A DNA stretch of 30,977 nucleotides. Source: Clostridia bacterium. Its GTDB lineage: Bacteria > Bacillota_A > Clostridia > Oscillospirales > CAG-272. Positions 6,841-13,930 of this stretch are shown piece after piece (position 1 is the stretch's first letter; every line of letters starts with the position of its first letter). The stretch spans positions 1-30,977 of the forward strand of contig JAFTKI010000065.1 in assembly GCA_017453335.1 (NCBI GenBank), given 5' to 3'. The position numbers were made by a program, and so were the translations under genes. Under the pieces are notes generated by a model. It was given only the letters and a program-made list of their open reading frames with translations. It ran no database searches and was not told the origin of the DNA.

Positions 6841-8037
6841 ATGACAGAACAGGAAAGAATTGAAGCCATCGTACGCCAGGTGGTCGCAGGAATGAAGGGT
6901 GGCAACGCAGGCGGTGCGGCAAAGGCTTCGGGTTCGATTCCCAAAACCTCGCGTGTGGCTCTTTTGACCGAAAAGGAAAAGTTTGAGATCCGCGAATATC
7001 CCATTCCCGAGATCGGGGACGACGATATTCTGGTCAAAATGGAAGGCTGCGGCGTTTGCGGAACCGACGCGCACGAATTCAAGCGCGATCCCTTCGGTCT
7101 GATCCCTGTTGTTCTCGGACATGAGGGAACGGGTGAGATCGTGAAGATCGGTAAGAACGTGACCAAGGATAGCGCGGGCAAGGCTTTGGGACTGGGTGAC
7201 AAGGTGGTCACCTGCATGATCTTCAAGGACAACCCCGACATTACGATGTTCGACCTGAACAAGCAGAACGTGGGCGGTGCAGACGTTTACGGTCTGTTGC
7301 CCGATGATGACGTACATCTGAACGGCTGGTATGCCGATTATATCGTGATCCGTAAGGGCTCGACCGTGTTTAACGTCAGCCACCTGGATCTTGATTCCAG
7401 AATTCTGATCGAGCCGAGTGCCGTGCTGATCCATGCGGTCGAGCGTGCAAAAACAACGGGGATTCTTCGTTTCAATTCCCGTGTTGCGGTACAGGGATGT
7501 GGTCCGATCGGACTGTTGTGCATCGCAGTGCTTCGCACAATGGGAATTGAGAACATCACGGCGGTAGACGGCAACGAGCAGCGCTTGGAATTTGCCAAGC
7601 TGATGGGTGCCGATCACACCGTAAACTTCAAAAACTATAAGGACCGTGATGCTCTGGCAGAAGCTGTGAAGGAATCCTTCGGTGGCTATTATGCCGATTT
7701 TGGGTTCCAATGCACAGGTTCTCCCGTGGCACATGCCAATATTTATAAGTTTATCCGCAACGGCGGCGGACTTTGCGAGCTTGGCTTCTTTATCAACGGC
7801 GGCGATGCAACCATCAACCCGCACTTTGATATCTGCGCCAAGGAAATTACATTGGTTGGATCCTGGGTATACACGTTGCGTGACTATGCCACCACCTTTG
7901 ATTTCCTCAAGCGCGCAAAGGCAATCGGACTTCCCTTGGAAAAGCTGATTACGCACAAGTTCCATCTGGCAGACGCAAACGAGGCACTTCAAACCAATCT
8001 CCGTCAGGACGGCTTGAAGATCGCTATCATCCCGTAA
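6841..8037 (+). CDS. Zn-dependent alcohol dehydrogenase (MDR) with N-terminal encapsulation peptide
   Basis: A 398-residue medium-chain dehydrogenase. Residues 1-19 (MTEQERIEAIVRQVVAGMK) are an encapsulation-type amphipathic helix, followed by a Gly/Ala linker to about residue 32. Catalytic zinc ligands are Cys73 (GVCGTD) and His94-Glu95 (GHEG). The Rossmann motif GCGPIG is at 219-224, with AVDGN at the following strand, suggesting NAD(H). The four-Cys structural zinc lobe is missing and replaced by a longer loop (about 124-145), unlike the second Zn dehydrogenase at 15960. It probably interconverts aldehydes and alcohols in the lumen, for example lactaldehyde/1,2-propanediol or propanal/propanol. 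Direction and substrate are inferred from context only. Good ribosome binding site AGAAAGGA. Confidence 0.88.
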   Translation: MTEQERIEAIVRQVVAGMKGGNAGGAAKASGSIPKTSRVALLTEKEKFEIREYPIPEIGDDDILVKMEGCGVCGTDAHEFKRDPFGLIPVVLGHEGTGEIVKIGKNVTKDSAGKALGLGDKVVTCMIFKDNPDITMFDLNKQNVGGADVYGLLPDDDVHLNGWYADYIVIRKGSTVFNVSHLDLDSRILIEPSAVLIHAVERAKTTGILRFNSRVAVQGCGPIGLLCIAVLRTMGIENITAVDGNEQRLEFAKLMGADHTVNFKNYKDRDALAEAVKESFGGYYADFGFQCTGSPVAHANIYKFIRNGGGLCELGFFINGGDATINPHFDICAKEITLVGSWVYTLRDYATTFDFLKRAKAIGLPLEKLITHKFHLADANEALQTNLRQDGLKIAIIP

Positions 8038-8049
8038 GCGAGGTAGCGT

Positions 8050-8364
8050 ATGCGACAGGCAGTTGGAATCATTGAGGTTTATGGCTTGGTTGCCGCATTT
8101 GCCGCTTGTGATGCAGGCTGCAAGGCTGCCAACGTGACTGTTGAACCGTTTGATAAAAACAGACCCTTTGGCAAAGAGGATATTCCGGTACCGCTTTTGG
8201 TGCTTGTAAAGTTCCGCGGAAGCGTGGAAAACGTTACGGCGGCGGTTGAGGCGGCTGAGGCGGCCGCAAACAGGATCAGCGGAGTATCGTCAAAGCATAT
8301 TATATCGGTTGTAGAGGACGGGGCAGAGGCAATGCTTCATCTCAACGCATTCGATAAAACCTAA
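8050..8364 (+). CDS. Divergent BMC-H shell protein
   Basis: A 104-residue single BMC-domain protein (AVGIIEVYGLVAAFAACDAGCKAANV at the start, SVENVTAAVEAAEAAANRI later). The loop that lines the hexamer pore in canonical BMC-H proteins (KIGSG) is replaced by a longer segment, DKNRPFGKEDIPVPLL, and the C terminus is extended (AEAMLHLNAFDKT). Pore size and charge should differ from the neighbouring shell proteins, suggesting a specialised channel or minor facet component. It begins 12 bp after the Zn-ADH stop, with GAGG at the expected distance. Confidence 0.88.
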   Translation: MRQAVGIIEVYGLVAAFAACDAGCKAANVTVEPFDKNRPFGKEDIPVPLLVLVKFRGSVENVTAAVEAAEAAANRISGVSSKHIISVVEDGAEAMLHLNAFDKT

Positions 8365-8406
8365 AAAAAGAAAAATAAAACATATAAAATTTGGAGGTAT
8401 TGAAAA

Positions 8407-8682
8407 ATGGCACAGGAATCTCTCGGAATGATCGAGACCAGAGGCTTGACCGCAGCGATTGAGGCTGCAGATGCAATGGTAAAAGCAGCAGAGGTAACTC
8501 TCGTTGGAACCGAAAAGATCGGTTCTGGCTTGGTATCGGTTATGGTACGCGGCGATGTTGGCGCTGTAAAGGCTGCTGTTGAGGCAGGCTCTGCGGCTGC
8601 AAGCAGACTTGGCGAGGTTATCGCAACGCACGTTATTCCCAGACCCCACGCAGATGTGGAAAAGATCCTTCCCAAAATCTAA
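8407..8682 (+). CDS. Canonical BMC-H shell protein, copy 1
   Basis: A 91-residue PduA/EutM-like hexameric shell protein with the standard pore loop [10 protein letters not shown] and the C-terminal [15 protein letters not shown]. It is close to 90 percent identical to the product at 9086-9364. A strong GGAGG ribosome binding site after an A-rich leader (8365-8395) suggests high expression, as expected for the main facet protein. Confidence 0.95.
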   Translation: MAQESLGMIETRGLTAAIEAADAMVKAAEVTLVGTEKIGSGLVSVMVRGDVGAVKAAVEAGSAAASRLGEVIATHVIPRPHADVEKILPKI

Positions 8683-8703
8683 TCTCAATTTGGAGACGAC
8701 AGC

Positions 8704-8997
8704 ATGAAATCCCTGGGATTTATCGAGGTGTCCGGTGTCGTTGCGGCGGTGGATGCACTCGACGTAATGTGTAAGAGCTCGGCAGTTGAGTTCGTTACAT
8801 GGGAAAGAAAGCTGGGCGGCAGAATGGTCACGATTGTGATCAGCGGCTCGGTTTCGGACGTCACCGAAGCCATCGAGTGCGCAAAGCGCAACGCTTGTGC
8901 GCCGATCATGGCTTCCAACGTCATTGCAAACCCGCATGATGAGACGGTTCGCTTGGTCAATCTGAGCGCATCGCGTCTTGCAAAAAAGACAAAGTGA
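8704..8997 (+). CDS. BMC-H shell protein with Arg-containing pore loop and basic tail
   Basis: A 97-residue BMC-domain protein ([28 protein letters not shown]). The pore-loop equivalent is [10 protein letters not shown] rather than KIGSGLVSV, putting an Arg at or next to the pore, which would favour anionic solutes. The C terminus ends in a basic tail ([10 protein letters not shown]). It lies between the two near-identical canonical BMC-H genes. The ATG follows GGAG, 21 bp after the previous stop. Confidence 0.9.
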   Translation: MKSLGFIEVSGVVAAVDALDVMCKSSAVEFVTWERKLGGRMVTIVISGSVSDVTEAIECAKRNACAPIMASNVIANPHDETVRLVNLSASRLAKKTK

Positions 8998-9085
8998 GGG
9001 ACGAGTAATGGCAACGAAAAAGGCAACAGCCTCCCCTGCAAAGTCCTTGCAGACGGAGCAAAAAAAAGAAAAGGAGATACATACA

Positions 9086-9364
9086 ATGGTACAGCAGGCA
9101 TTAGGTATGGTTGAGACTCGCGGTCTCGTTGCAGCAATCGAGGCAGCAGACGCAATGGTTAAGGCAGCAAACGTTGAGCTCGTAGGCACCGAGAAGATCG
9201 GTTCGGGCTTGGTATCGGTTATGGTACGCGGCGACGTTGGCGCTGTAAAGGCAGCCGTTGAGACCGGTGCGGCAGCAGCATCCTCTTTGGGCGAAGTGAT
9301 CGCAACTCACGTGATCCCCAGACCCCATGCAGATGTAGAGAAGATTCTCCCTGCATTGAAGTAA
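9086..9364 (+). CDS. Canonical BMC-H shell protein, copy 2 (possible N-terminally extended form)
   Basis: A 92-residue PduA/EutM-like shell protein with pore loop [10 protein letters not shown] and the same [15 protein letters not shown] end as the copy at 8407. The start at 9086 follows AAGGAG at 9071-9076, the best ribosome binding site. An in-frame ATG at 9008 after GAGGGACGAG would add 26 residues rich in Lys, Ala, Thr and Ser, so two forms may be made from one gene. It is the last gene before a 142-bp region with competing hairpins. Confidence 0.93.
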   Translation: MVQQALGMVETRGLVAAIEAADAMVKAANVELVGTEKIGSGLVSVMVRGDVGAVKAAVETGAAAASSLGEVIATHVIPRPHADVEKILPALK

Positions 9365-9388
9365 GAGAGAAAGACTCGCAAGAGGAAA

Positions 9389-9470
9389 CCGACGGGGCAG
9401 AGCCCCGTCGGGCTCTGCGGCTTTTACGCGGTCTATTAAATTTTGATGGATGGCGTAAAAATCGCAGAAC
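9389..9470 (+). promoter_or_regulatory. Nested alternative RNA hairpins between BMC-H and BMC-P genes
   Basis: Three hairpins compete. A pairs CCGACGGGG (9389-9397) with CCCCGTCGG (9403-9411). B pairs GCAGAGCCC (9397-9405) with GGGCTCTGC (9410-9418). C pairs 9412-9429 with 9453-9470, an 18-position stem with about two mismatches. A and C are adjacent and compatible, while B excludes both. The layout resembles an attenuator, but no hairpin is followed by a long U-tract. A role in tuning expression or mRNA processing between the abundant hexamer and the scarce pentamer is inference. Confidence 0.6.
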
Positions 9471-9506
9471 AGTTTCACAATCGATTGATTCGGGAAAGGA
9501 ACGGAT

Positions 9507-9758
9507 ATGGTAATCGGAAAAGTGGTGGGCAGTATTATTGCCACCAGAAAAAATGAAAAGCTCGTTGGACAAAAGCTGTTGGTGGTTCGTCCCTTGGAGA
9601 GCATGGAAGAAAAAATGGAATTTGTTGCGATCGACAACGTGGGTGCCGGAATCGGAGAAACGGTTTTGGTAGCGCGCGGATCGGCTGCACGGATCGGCTG
9701 CTCGCTGGAGAATGCCCCCGTAGATGCCGCTATTGTCGGAATCGTAGATGAAGCGTGA
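9507..9758 (+). CDS. BMC-P (EutN/CcmL family) vertex protein
   Basis: An 83-residue EutN/CcmL/PduN-family protein (MVIGKVVGSIIATRKNEKLVGQ, VAIDNVGAGIGETVLVARGSAAR, AAIVGIVDEA). Such proteins form pentamers that close the vertices of the polyhedral shell and are needed in few copies. It is the only BMC-P in the window, enough for shell closure. AAAGGA precedes the ATG. It lies downstream of the alternative hairpins at 9389-9470. Confidence 0.95.
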   Translation: MVIGKVVGSIIATRKNEKLVGQKLLVVRPLESMEEKMEFVAIDNVGAGIGETVLVARGSAARIGCSLENAPVDAAIVGIVDEA

Positions 9759-9783
9759 AGCTCCCGAAAGGAAGGATTGAACA

Positions 9784-11112
9784 ATGGATATGAATACCTT
9801 TGGCGCAATTATGCGCGAGGCGGGTGTGGTTGGCGCCGGCGGCGCGGGATTTCCGTCTTATGCAAAACTGAATCAAGCGGCAGATACGATTATTCTTAAC
9901 TGTGCCGAGTGTGAGCCTTTGTTGAAGCTCCACCGTCAAGTGTTGGCGCGCTATGCAAAAGAGATCATGATGACCTTGGAGGAGATCGCGGATACGATCG
10001 GTGCCGAGCAGGTGATCATCGCGGTCAAGCATGCGTATACCGAGGCTGTTGAGGCAGTCAAGGCACATCTGGGCGAGTTCAAAAAGACCAAGATCGGCTT
10101 GTTGCCCGAGATCTATCCCGCTGGCGACGAGGTCGTTACGATCTACGAGACCACGGGGCGCGTGGTCAATCCGGGTGCGCTTCCGATCACGGTCGGTTGC
10201 ATTGTGTACAACGTGGAAACCATCTACAATGCATATCGCGCATGGAAGGAAAATGCTCCCGTAACCCATAAATACATCACGATCGCGGGTGAGGTGCAGA
10301 ATCCCTGCACGCTCAAGGCTCCCTTGGGCATCACTTACGGAGAACTGCTGGCAATGGCAGGCGGTGCTACCTGTCCCGATCCCGTTTTGATCGCGGGCGG
10401 ACCCATGACGGGCGGAATCGCAGGCATGGGAGACGTGGTGACCAAGACCTCGAATGCAATCCTTGTGATGCCGAGAAACGCATACATCGTACAAAAGCGT
10501 GTAACTCCCGTGAAGATCAACACCAAGCGTGCAATGGCGGCTTGCTGTCAGTGCAGAATGTGTACCGATCTTTGCTCCCGTAATCTGTTGGGACATCCCA
10601 TCGAGCCGCATAAGCTGATGCGTGCGATCGCTTCGGGCAGTGTGTCTGATCAAGCGGCACTTCTGAATGCTTATTCCTGCTCCTCCTGCGGACTTTGCGA
10701 AATGTATGCCTGCGGACAGAGTCTGAATCCCAGAACCCTGATCAACGAGATCAAGGGCGAGCTTCGCAAGAACGGAGTGGCACCCTTGCGCGGATTGCAG
10801 GCGGCTCCCGTGAATTCCACGCGCGAATACCGCAAGGTTCCCATGTCGCGACTGATCGCAAGACTGGGACTTGGAAAATATGATAAGCCTGCTCCCATCG
10901 TGGATGTGGAGATCAGCTCCAAGCGCTTGAAAATCAAGCTGGGGCAGAGCATCGGTGCGCCGAGTGTCTGCTGTGTTAGCGTTGGCGACCGTGTCAATGC
11001 AGGCGACGTGCTGGGCAAGTTTACCCCCGATAAGCTGGGTACCTCGGTACACGCTCCCATGAACGGTACCGTGATAGAGGTCAACGATCAGTTCGTGATC
11101 CTCGAAGCGTAA
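9784..11112 (+). CDS. PduS-like RnfC-family Fe-S flavoprotein
   Basis: A 442-residue RnfC/PduS-family electron-transfer protein. GAGGAGFP at 17-24 and CAECEPLL are the N-terminal nucleotide/FMN-binding signatures. GGPMTGG lies in the SLBB-adjacent region. Two [4Fe-4S] motifs follow: Cys254-x2-257-x2-260-x3-264 and Cys299-x2-302-x2-305-x4-310, the last with a 4-residue gap instead of the usual 3. The C-terminal part (about 370-442) is a barrel-sandwich domain. In Pdu systems PduS is a cobalamin reductase that interacts with PduT. The signature enzyme here needs no B12, so a general electron conduit is more likely. It is encoded directly before the PduT-like BMC-T. Confidence 0.92.
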   Translation: MDMNTFGAIMREAGVVGAGGAGFPSYAKLNQAADTIILNCAECEPLLKLHRQVLARYAKEIMMTLEEIADTIGAEQVIIAVKHAYTEAVEAVKAHLGEFKKTKIGLLPEIYPAGDEVVTIYETTGRVVNPGALPITVGCIVYNVETIYNAYRAWKENAPVTHKYITIAGEVQNPCTLKAPLGITYGELLAMAGGATCPDPVLIAGGPMTGGIAGMGDVVTKTSNAILVMPRNAYIVQKRVTPVKINTKRAMAACCQCRMCTDLCSRNLLGHPIEPHKLMRAIASGSVSDQAALLNAYSCSSCGLCEMYACGQSLNPRTLINEIKGELRKNGVAPLRGLQAAPVNSTREYRKVPMSRLIARLGLGKYDKPAPIVDVEISSKRLKIKLGQSIGAPSVCCVSVGDRVNAGDVLGKFTPDKLGTSVHAPMNGTVIEVNDQFVILEA

Positions 11113-11133
11113 TTGTAAGGAAGGACGAAGCGT

Positions 11134-11685
11134 ATGTTGAATAAAGCAATAGGCATGGTAGAATATCAGACCGTATCCTCGGGTATCACCGCGGCGGATC
11201 TGATGGTGAAAACGGCAAACGTGGAGGTGCTTCAATCCTCTGTTGTATGTCCCGGTAAATATATCATTATCATCAGCGGTGAGCTGTCGGCGATCAGCGC
11301 GGCAATCGATGCCGCAAAGGTTCAGCTTGGCGAAAAGCTGACCGACTCCTTCGTGCTGGGCAATCCCCACGGTGATATTTTTCCCGCGATCTACGGCGGC
11401 GCACCTGTGGAAAACGCAAAGGCATTGGGTGTGTTGGAGACCTTCTCCGCGCCTGCGATCATCGTAGCGGCTGATACTGCGGCAAAGACCAGCGAGGTCT
11501 CGCTGATCGAATTGCGCATTGCAAGAGGTATGTGCGGAAAATCTTATATGCTCCTCACGGGTGACGTTGCGGCGGTCAGCGCGGCAATCGAGGCGGCAAA
11601 GGCTAAGATCGGTGCCGAGGGCTTGCTGCTTGACAGCTCGGTGATCCCGAATCCCGACAAGTCTCTTTGGGACAGCATTCTGTAA
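11134..11685 (+). CDS. PduT-like tandem-domain BMC-T shell protein
   Basis: A 183-residue protein with two BMC domains (about 1-90 and 96-183) forming trimeric pseudohexamers. The first-domain pore loop reads VVCPGKY with Cys39, equivalent to the Cys of PduT that binds a [4Fe-4S] cluster at the pore, so an electron-conducting pore is predicted. The second-domain loop has another Cys (Cys134, RGMCGKSY) near the same position. Genes for PduS-like and PduT-like proteins are adjacent (21 bp), consistent with a transmembrane-like redox relay across the shell. Strong ribosome binding site AAGGAAGGA. Confidence 0.93.
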   Translation: MLNKAIGMVEYQTVSSGITAADLMVKTANVEVLQSSVVCPGKYIIIISGELSAISAAIDAAKVQLGEKLTDSFVLGNPHGDIFPAIYGGAPVENAKALGVLETFSAPAIIVAADTAAKTSEVSLIELRIARGMCGKSYMLLTGDVAAVSAAIEAAKAKIGAEGLLLDSSVIPNPDKSLWDSIL

Positions 11686-11688
11686 GCG

Positions 11689-12447
11689 ATGTTACCGATT
11701 GAAAGAAGAAGTGTGATCCTGCAGCAGCTGATGATGGACGGAAAGGTCGTGGTCAGCGAGCTTGCGGAGAAATATGATGTTACCGAGGAGACCATCCGCC
11801 GCGATCTGGAAAAGCTGGAAGCCGACGGATATGCAAAAAAGACCTACGGCGGCGCGATACGCAGTGATAACAATACGGTAGAGCTTCCGTATACGGTGCG
11901 TAAACAGACCAACGTTAGCGGAAAGAAGTATATTGCCGAAATCATCGGTCGTCTGATCAATGACGGCGACAGTCTGCTTTTGGATGCCAGTACCACGGCG
12001 TTGTTTACGGTAAAAAGCATTTTCTCCAAGAAGAATATTAAGATCGTGACCAATTCCGTTGGTATTTTGTTGGATCTTCCACAGGATCAGGGTTGGAGCG
12101 TACAAGCTACGGGTGGCTCATATCATAGTGAATCAATGTCCTTTTTCGGATATGCAGCACAGGAGGTTGTGGAGAAATTCTATGCCGAATATGCCATCCT
12201 TTCATGCAAGGGCGTGGACATGGAAAAGGGGATCACGGATACGCGTGAGGTTTTTGCCGAATTAAAGAAATCCTTTTTCAAATCGGCAAAAAAGGTGATC
12301 CTCGCAGTTGACCACACAAAATTTGACCGTATTTCCTACGTTCGCATTGGAGACTTTGAAGGGGTTGACATTGTGGTCACCGATGTGGAGCCGAGCGACG
12401 AATGGAAGGCCCTGTTTGAAAAGAAGGGAATAGAGCTTTATTATTAA
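11689..12447 (+). CDS. DeoR-family transcriptional regulator, probable BMC-locus repressor
   Basis: A 252-residue DeoR/GlpR-type regulator. The N-terminal helix-turn-helix spans about 20-55 (VSELAEKYDVTEETIRRDLEKLEADG) with the family's KTYGGA turn. The C-terminal DeoRC domain has LLLDASTTALF, IVTNSVG and the CKGVD/ILAVDHTKF segments, the sugar-phosphate sensing fold. Its effector is probably a phosphorylated intermediate such as a ketose-1-phosphate or DHAP. It begins 3 bp after the BMC-T stop without a good ribosome binding site, so it should be translated by coupling and autoregulated through P2. It is the best candidate to bind the phased CAACA arrays before P1 and P2. Confidence 0.9.
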   Translation: MLPIERRSVILQQLMMDGKVVVSELAEKYDVTEETIRRDLEKLEADGYAKKTYGGAIRSDNNTVELPYTVRKQTNVSGKKYIAEIIGRLINDGDSLLLDASTTALFTVKSIFSKKNIKIVTNSVGILLDLPQDQGWSVQATGGSYHSESMSFFGYAAQEVVEKFYAEYAILSCKGVDMEKGITDTREVFAELKKSFFKSAKKVILAVDHTKFDRISYVRIGDFEGVDIVVTDVEPSDEWKALFEKKGIELYY

Positions 12448-12466
12448 GAATAGTTGAGGAACGAAA

Positions 12467-13612
12467 ATGAACGTATTTCAATTAAAGCCGCGTGTCTGTT
12501 TTGGAGAGAATTCTCTGGATGCACTGAAGGAATTGAAGGCACAAAACGCTGTGATCTTCACCGATGGATTTATGTATAAATCGGGAACTGCCGACCGTAT
12601 TGCCGCGACCATGACGGGATGCGGACAGATCAAGATTTTTTCCGAGATCAAGCCGGATCCTCCTGTTGAGTTGATTGCCGATGCATTGCGCTTTTTGTTG
12701 GACTCCAACGCCGAGCTTGCTGTGGCACTTGGCGGAGGCTCGGTAATCGATGCGGCAAAGGCAACTCTTTGGATGTATCAGAAAAAAACGGGAAATAAGC
12801 TTCCCCTGATCGCGCTTCCCACCACCAGCGGAACGGGAAGTGAGGTTACGCAGTTTTCGGTGATCACCGACCGTGATCTGGGCATGAAATATCCGCTTTA
12901 TTCCGAGGATATGTTGCCCGATATCGCCATTCTTTCGGCAGAACTGACGGTCAGTGTGCCCGCAAATATTACAGCAGACACGGGATTTGACGTGATCACG
13001 CACGCGCTGGAGGCGTATATTTCTACAAAAGCCAACGACTTTACCGATGCACTTGCAGAAAAGGCACTCAAGCTTGCGTTTGAATATTTGCCCACGGCTT
13101 GCAAGAACGGAAAAGATACCGTGGCACGCGAGAAAATGCACACGGCATCTTGCTTGGCAGGTATGGCGTTTAATGACGTTAGTCTTGGTGTGAACCACGC
13201 GATCGCACACGCATTGGGCGCAACCTTCCATATTCCTCACGGCCGTGCCAACGCGCTGATTTTGCCGCATGTGATGCGCTACAACGCATCGTTGGAAACT
13301 ACGGGCTATGGAAGTGAGGTAACTCCAACCTGCAAAAAGCTGGCAGAAATTGCGAGAATGATCGGATTGCCCGCGCAAAACGCACGCATGGGAGCTTCCA
13401 ATCTGGTAGCACACATCACGCGCATGAGCCGTGAGCTGGGAATTCCGCAGTCGCTGGGTGACGCAGGCGTTACGCGCGCCGATTACCTGAGCAACAAGGC
13501 GCACATTCTCAAAAATGCCGCCAAGGATGTAACAGCCCTGACCAACCCGCGTCCCATCGACGAGGCTGCCGTAGAGCAGATCGTAAAGGGAATTGAAAAA
13601 TTTAAAGCATAA
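12467..13612 (+). CDS. Iron-containing alcohol dehydrogenase (PduQ/FucO-like)
   Basis: A 381-residue group III Fe-ADH. The NAD-binding GGGSVID is at 89-95 and PTTSGTGSEVT at about 118-128. Predicted Fe ligands are Asp175, His179 (FDVITHALEAY), His244 (GVNHA) and His258 (PHG). Members reduce propanal to 1-propanol (PduQ) or lactaldehyde to 1,2-propanediol (FucO). No encapsulation peptide is visible at either end, unlike the Zn-ADH. It is last in the P2 operon and followed by a strong hairpin. In this locus without an aldehyde dehydrogenase it would be the second NADH-consuming step, or a cytosolic counterpart of the lumen ADH. Confidence 0.9.
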   Translation: MNVFQLKPRVCFGENSLDALKELKAQNAVIFTDGFMYKSGTADRIAATMTGCGQIKIFSEIKPDPPVELIADALRFLLDSNAELAVALGGGSVIDAAKATLWMYQKKTGNKLPLIALPTTSGTGSEVTQFSVITDRDLGMKYPLYSEDMLPDIAILSAELTVSVPANITADTGFDVITHALEAYISTKANDFTDALAEKALKLAFEYLPTACKNGKDTVAREKMHTASCLAGMAFNDVSLGVNHAIAHALGATFHIPHGRANALILPHVMRYNASLETTGYGSEVTPTCKKLAEIARMIGLPAQNARMGASNLVAHITRMSRELGIPQSLGDAGVTRADYLSNKAHILKNAAKDVTALTNPRPIDEAAVEQIVKGIEKFKA

Positions 13613-13619
13613 TAGAAAA

Positions 13620-13648
13620 AAGACAGGCACCCATCGGGTGCCTGTCTT
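13620..13648 (+). terminator. Hairpin terminator after the BMC operon
   Basis: A perfect 13-bp stem (13620-13632 with 13636-13648, loop ATC) eight bases after the Fe-ADH stop, flanked by an A-run on the left. The right flank is only moderately T-rich, so it may work better on the minus strand or act bidirectionally. Confidence 0.75.
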
Positions 13649-13689
13649 AGCTTACTCTCAAAGGAGTCAACAGCATCCATTTGACGAAA

Positions 13690-13830
13690 AGTTTTGGTCA
13701 AGCTTTTTCAAAAGCTTGCGCGGTGGAGGGCGCGAAGCCCTCCTCGACCTCCGCAGAGGTCGAAATATCTTATTCGGCGTTTCTTTTTGTGAACTTTTTC
13801 TTTGCGCCTTTTTATGCAAAGAAAAAGTGG
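13690..13830. repeat. Four-hairpin intergenic repeat element (MITE/REP-like)
   Basis: Four consecutive perfect hairpins without coding content: 13699-13718 (9-bp stem CAAGCTTTT), 13725-13743 (7-bp GGAGGGC), 13744-13763 (8-bp TCGACCTC) and 13793-13828 (13-bp ACTTTTTCTTTGC). The dense packing in a convergent gap suggests a dispersed palindromic element. A short related stretch (TTTTGTCAAGCTTTTTTC) occurs at about 20697-20713, also just past a terminator. Small open frames across it look spurious. Confidence 0.55.
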
Positions 13831-13887
13831 AGTAACGATTTTTGTTGCTTAACGAATTGCGTTTTTTGAAGAGAAATTGTCAAGATA

Positions 13888-13920
13888 AAAAGATAGGTAC
13901 CCAATGGATACCTATCTTTT
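13888..13920 (-). terminator. Terminator at the convergent junction
   Basis: A 12-bp perfect stem (AAAAGATAGGTA with TACCTATCTTTT) plus two inner pairs after one mismatch, with A-run and T-run on opposite sides, so it can terminate in both directions. It lies just beyond the stop of the minus-strand UlaG-like gene. Its sequence closely resembles the hairpin at 13620-13648. Confidence 0.8.
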
Positions 13921-13930
13921 CTGTTATGAA

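Noticed and set aside
9730..11370. Long antisense open frame opposite the PduS and BMC-T genes
   Set aside because: No recognisable domain and atypical composition; it spans two well-supported plus-strand genes.
13593..13869. Short plus-strand open frames in the convergent gap
   Set aside because: They run through a terminator hairpin and the palindromic element, lack ribosome binding sites, and have no family resemblance.
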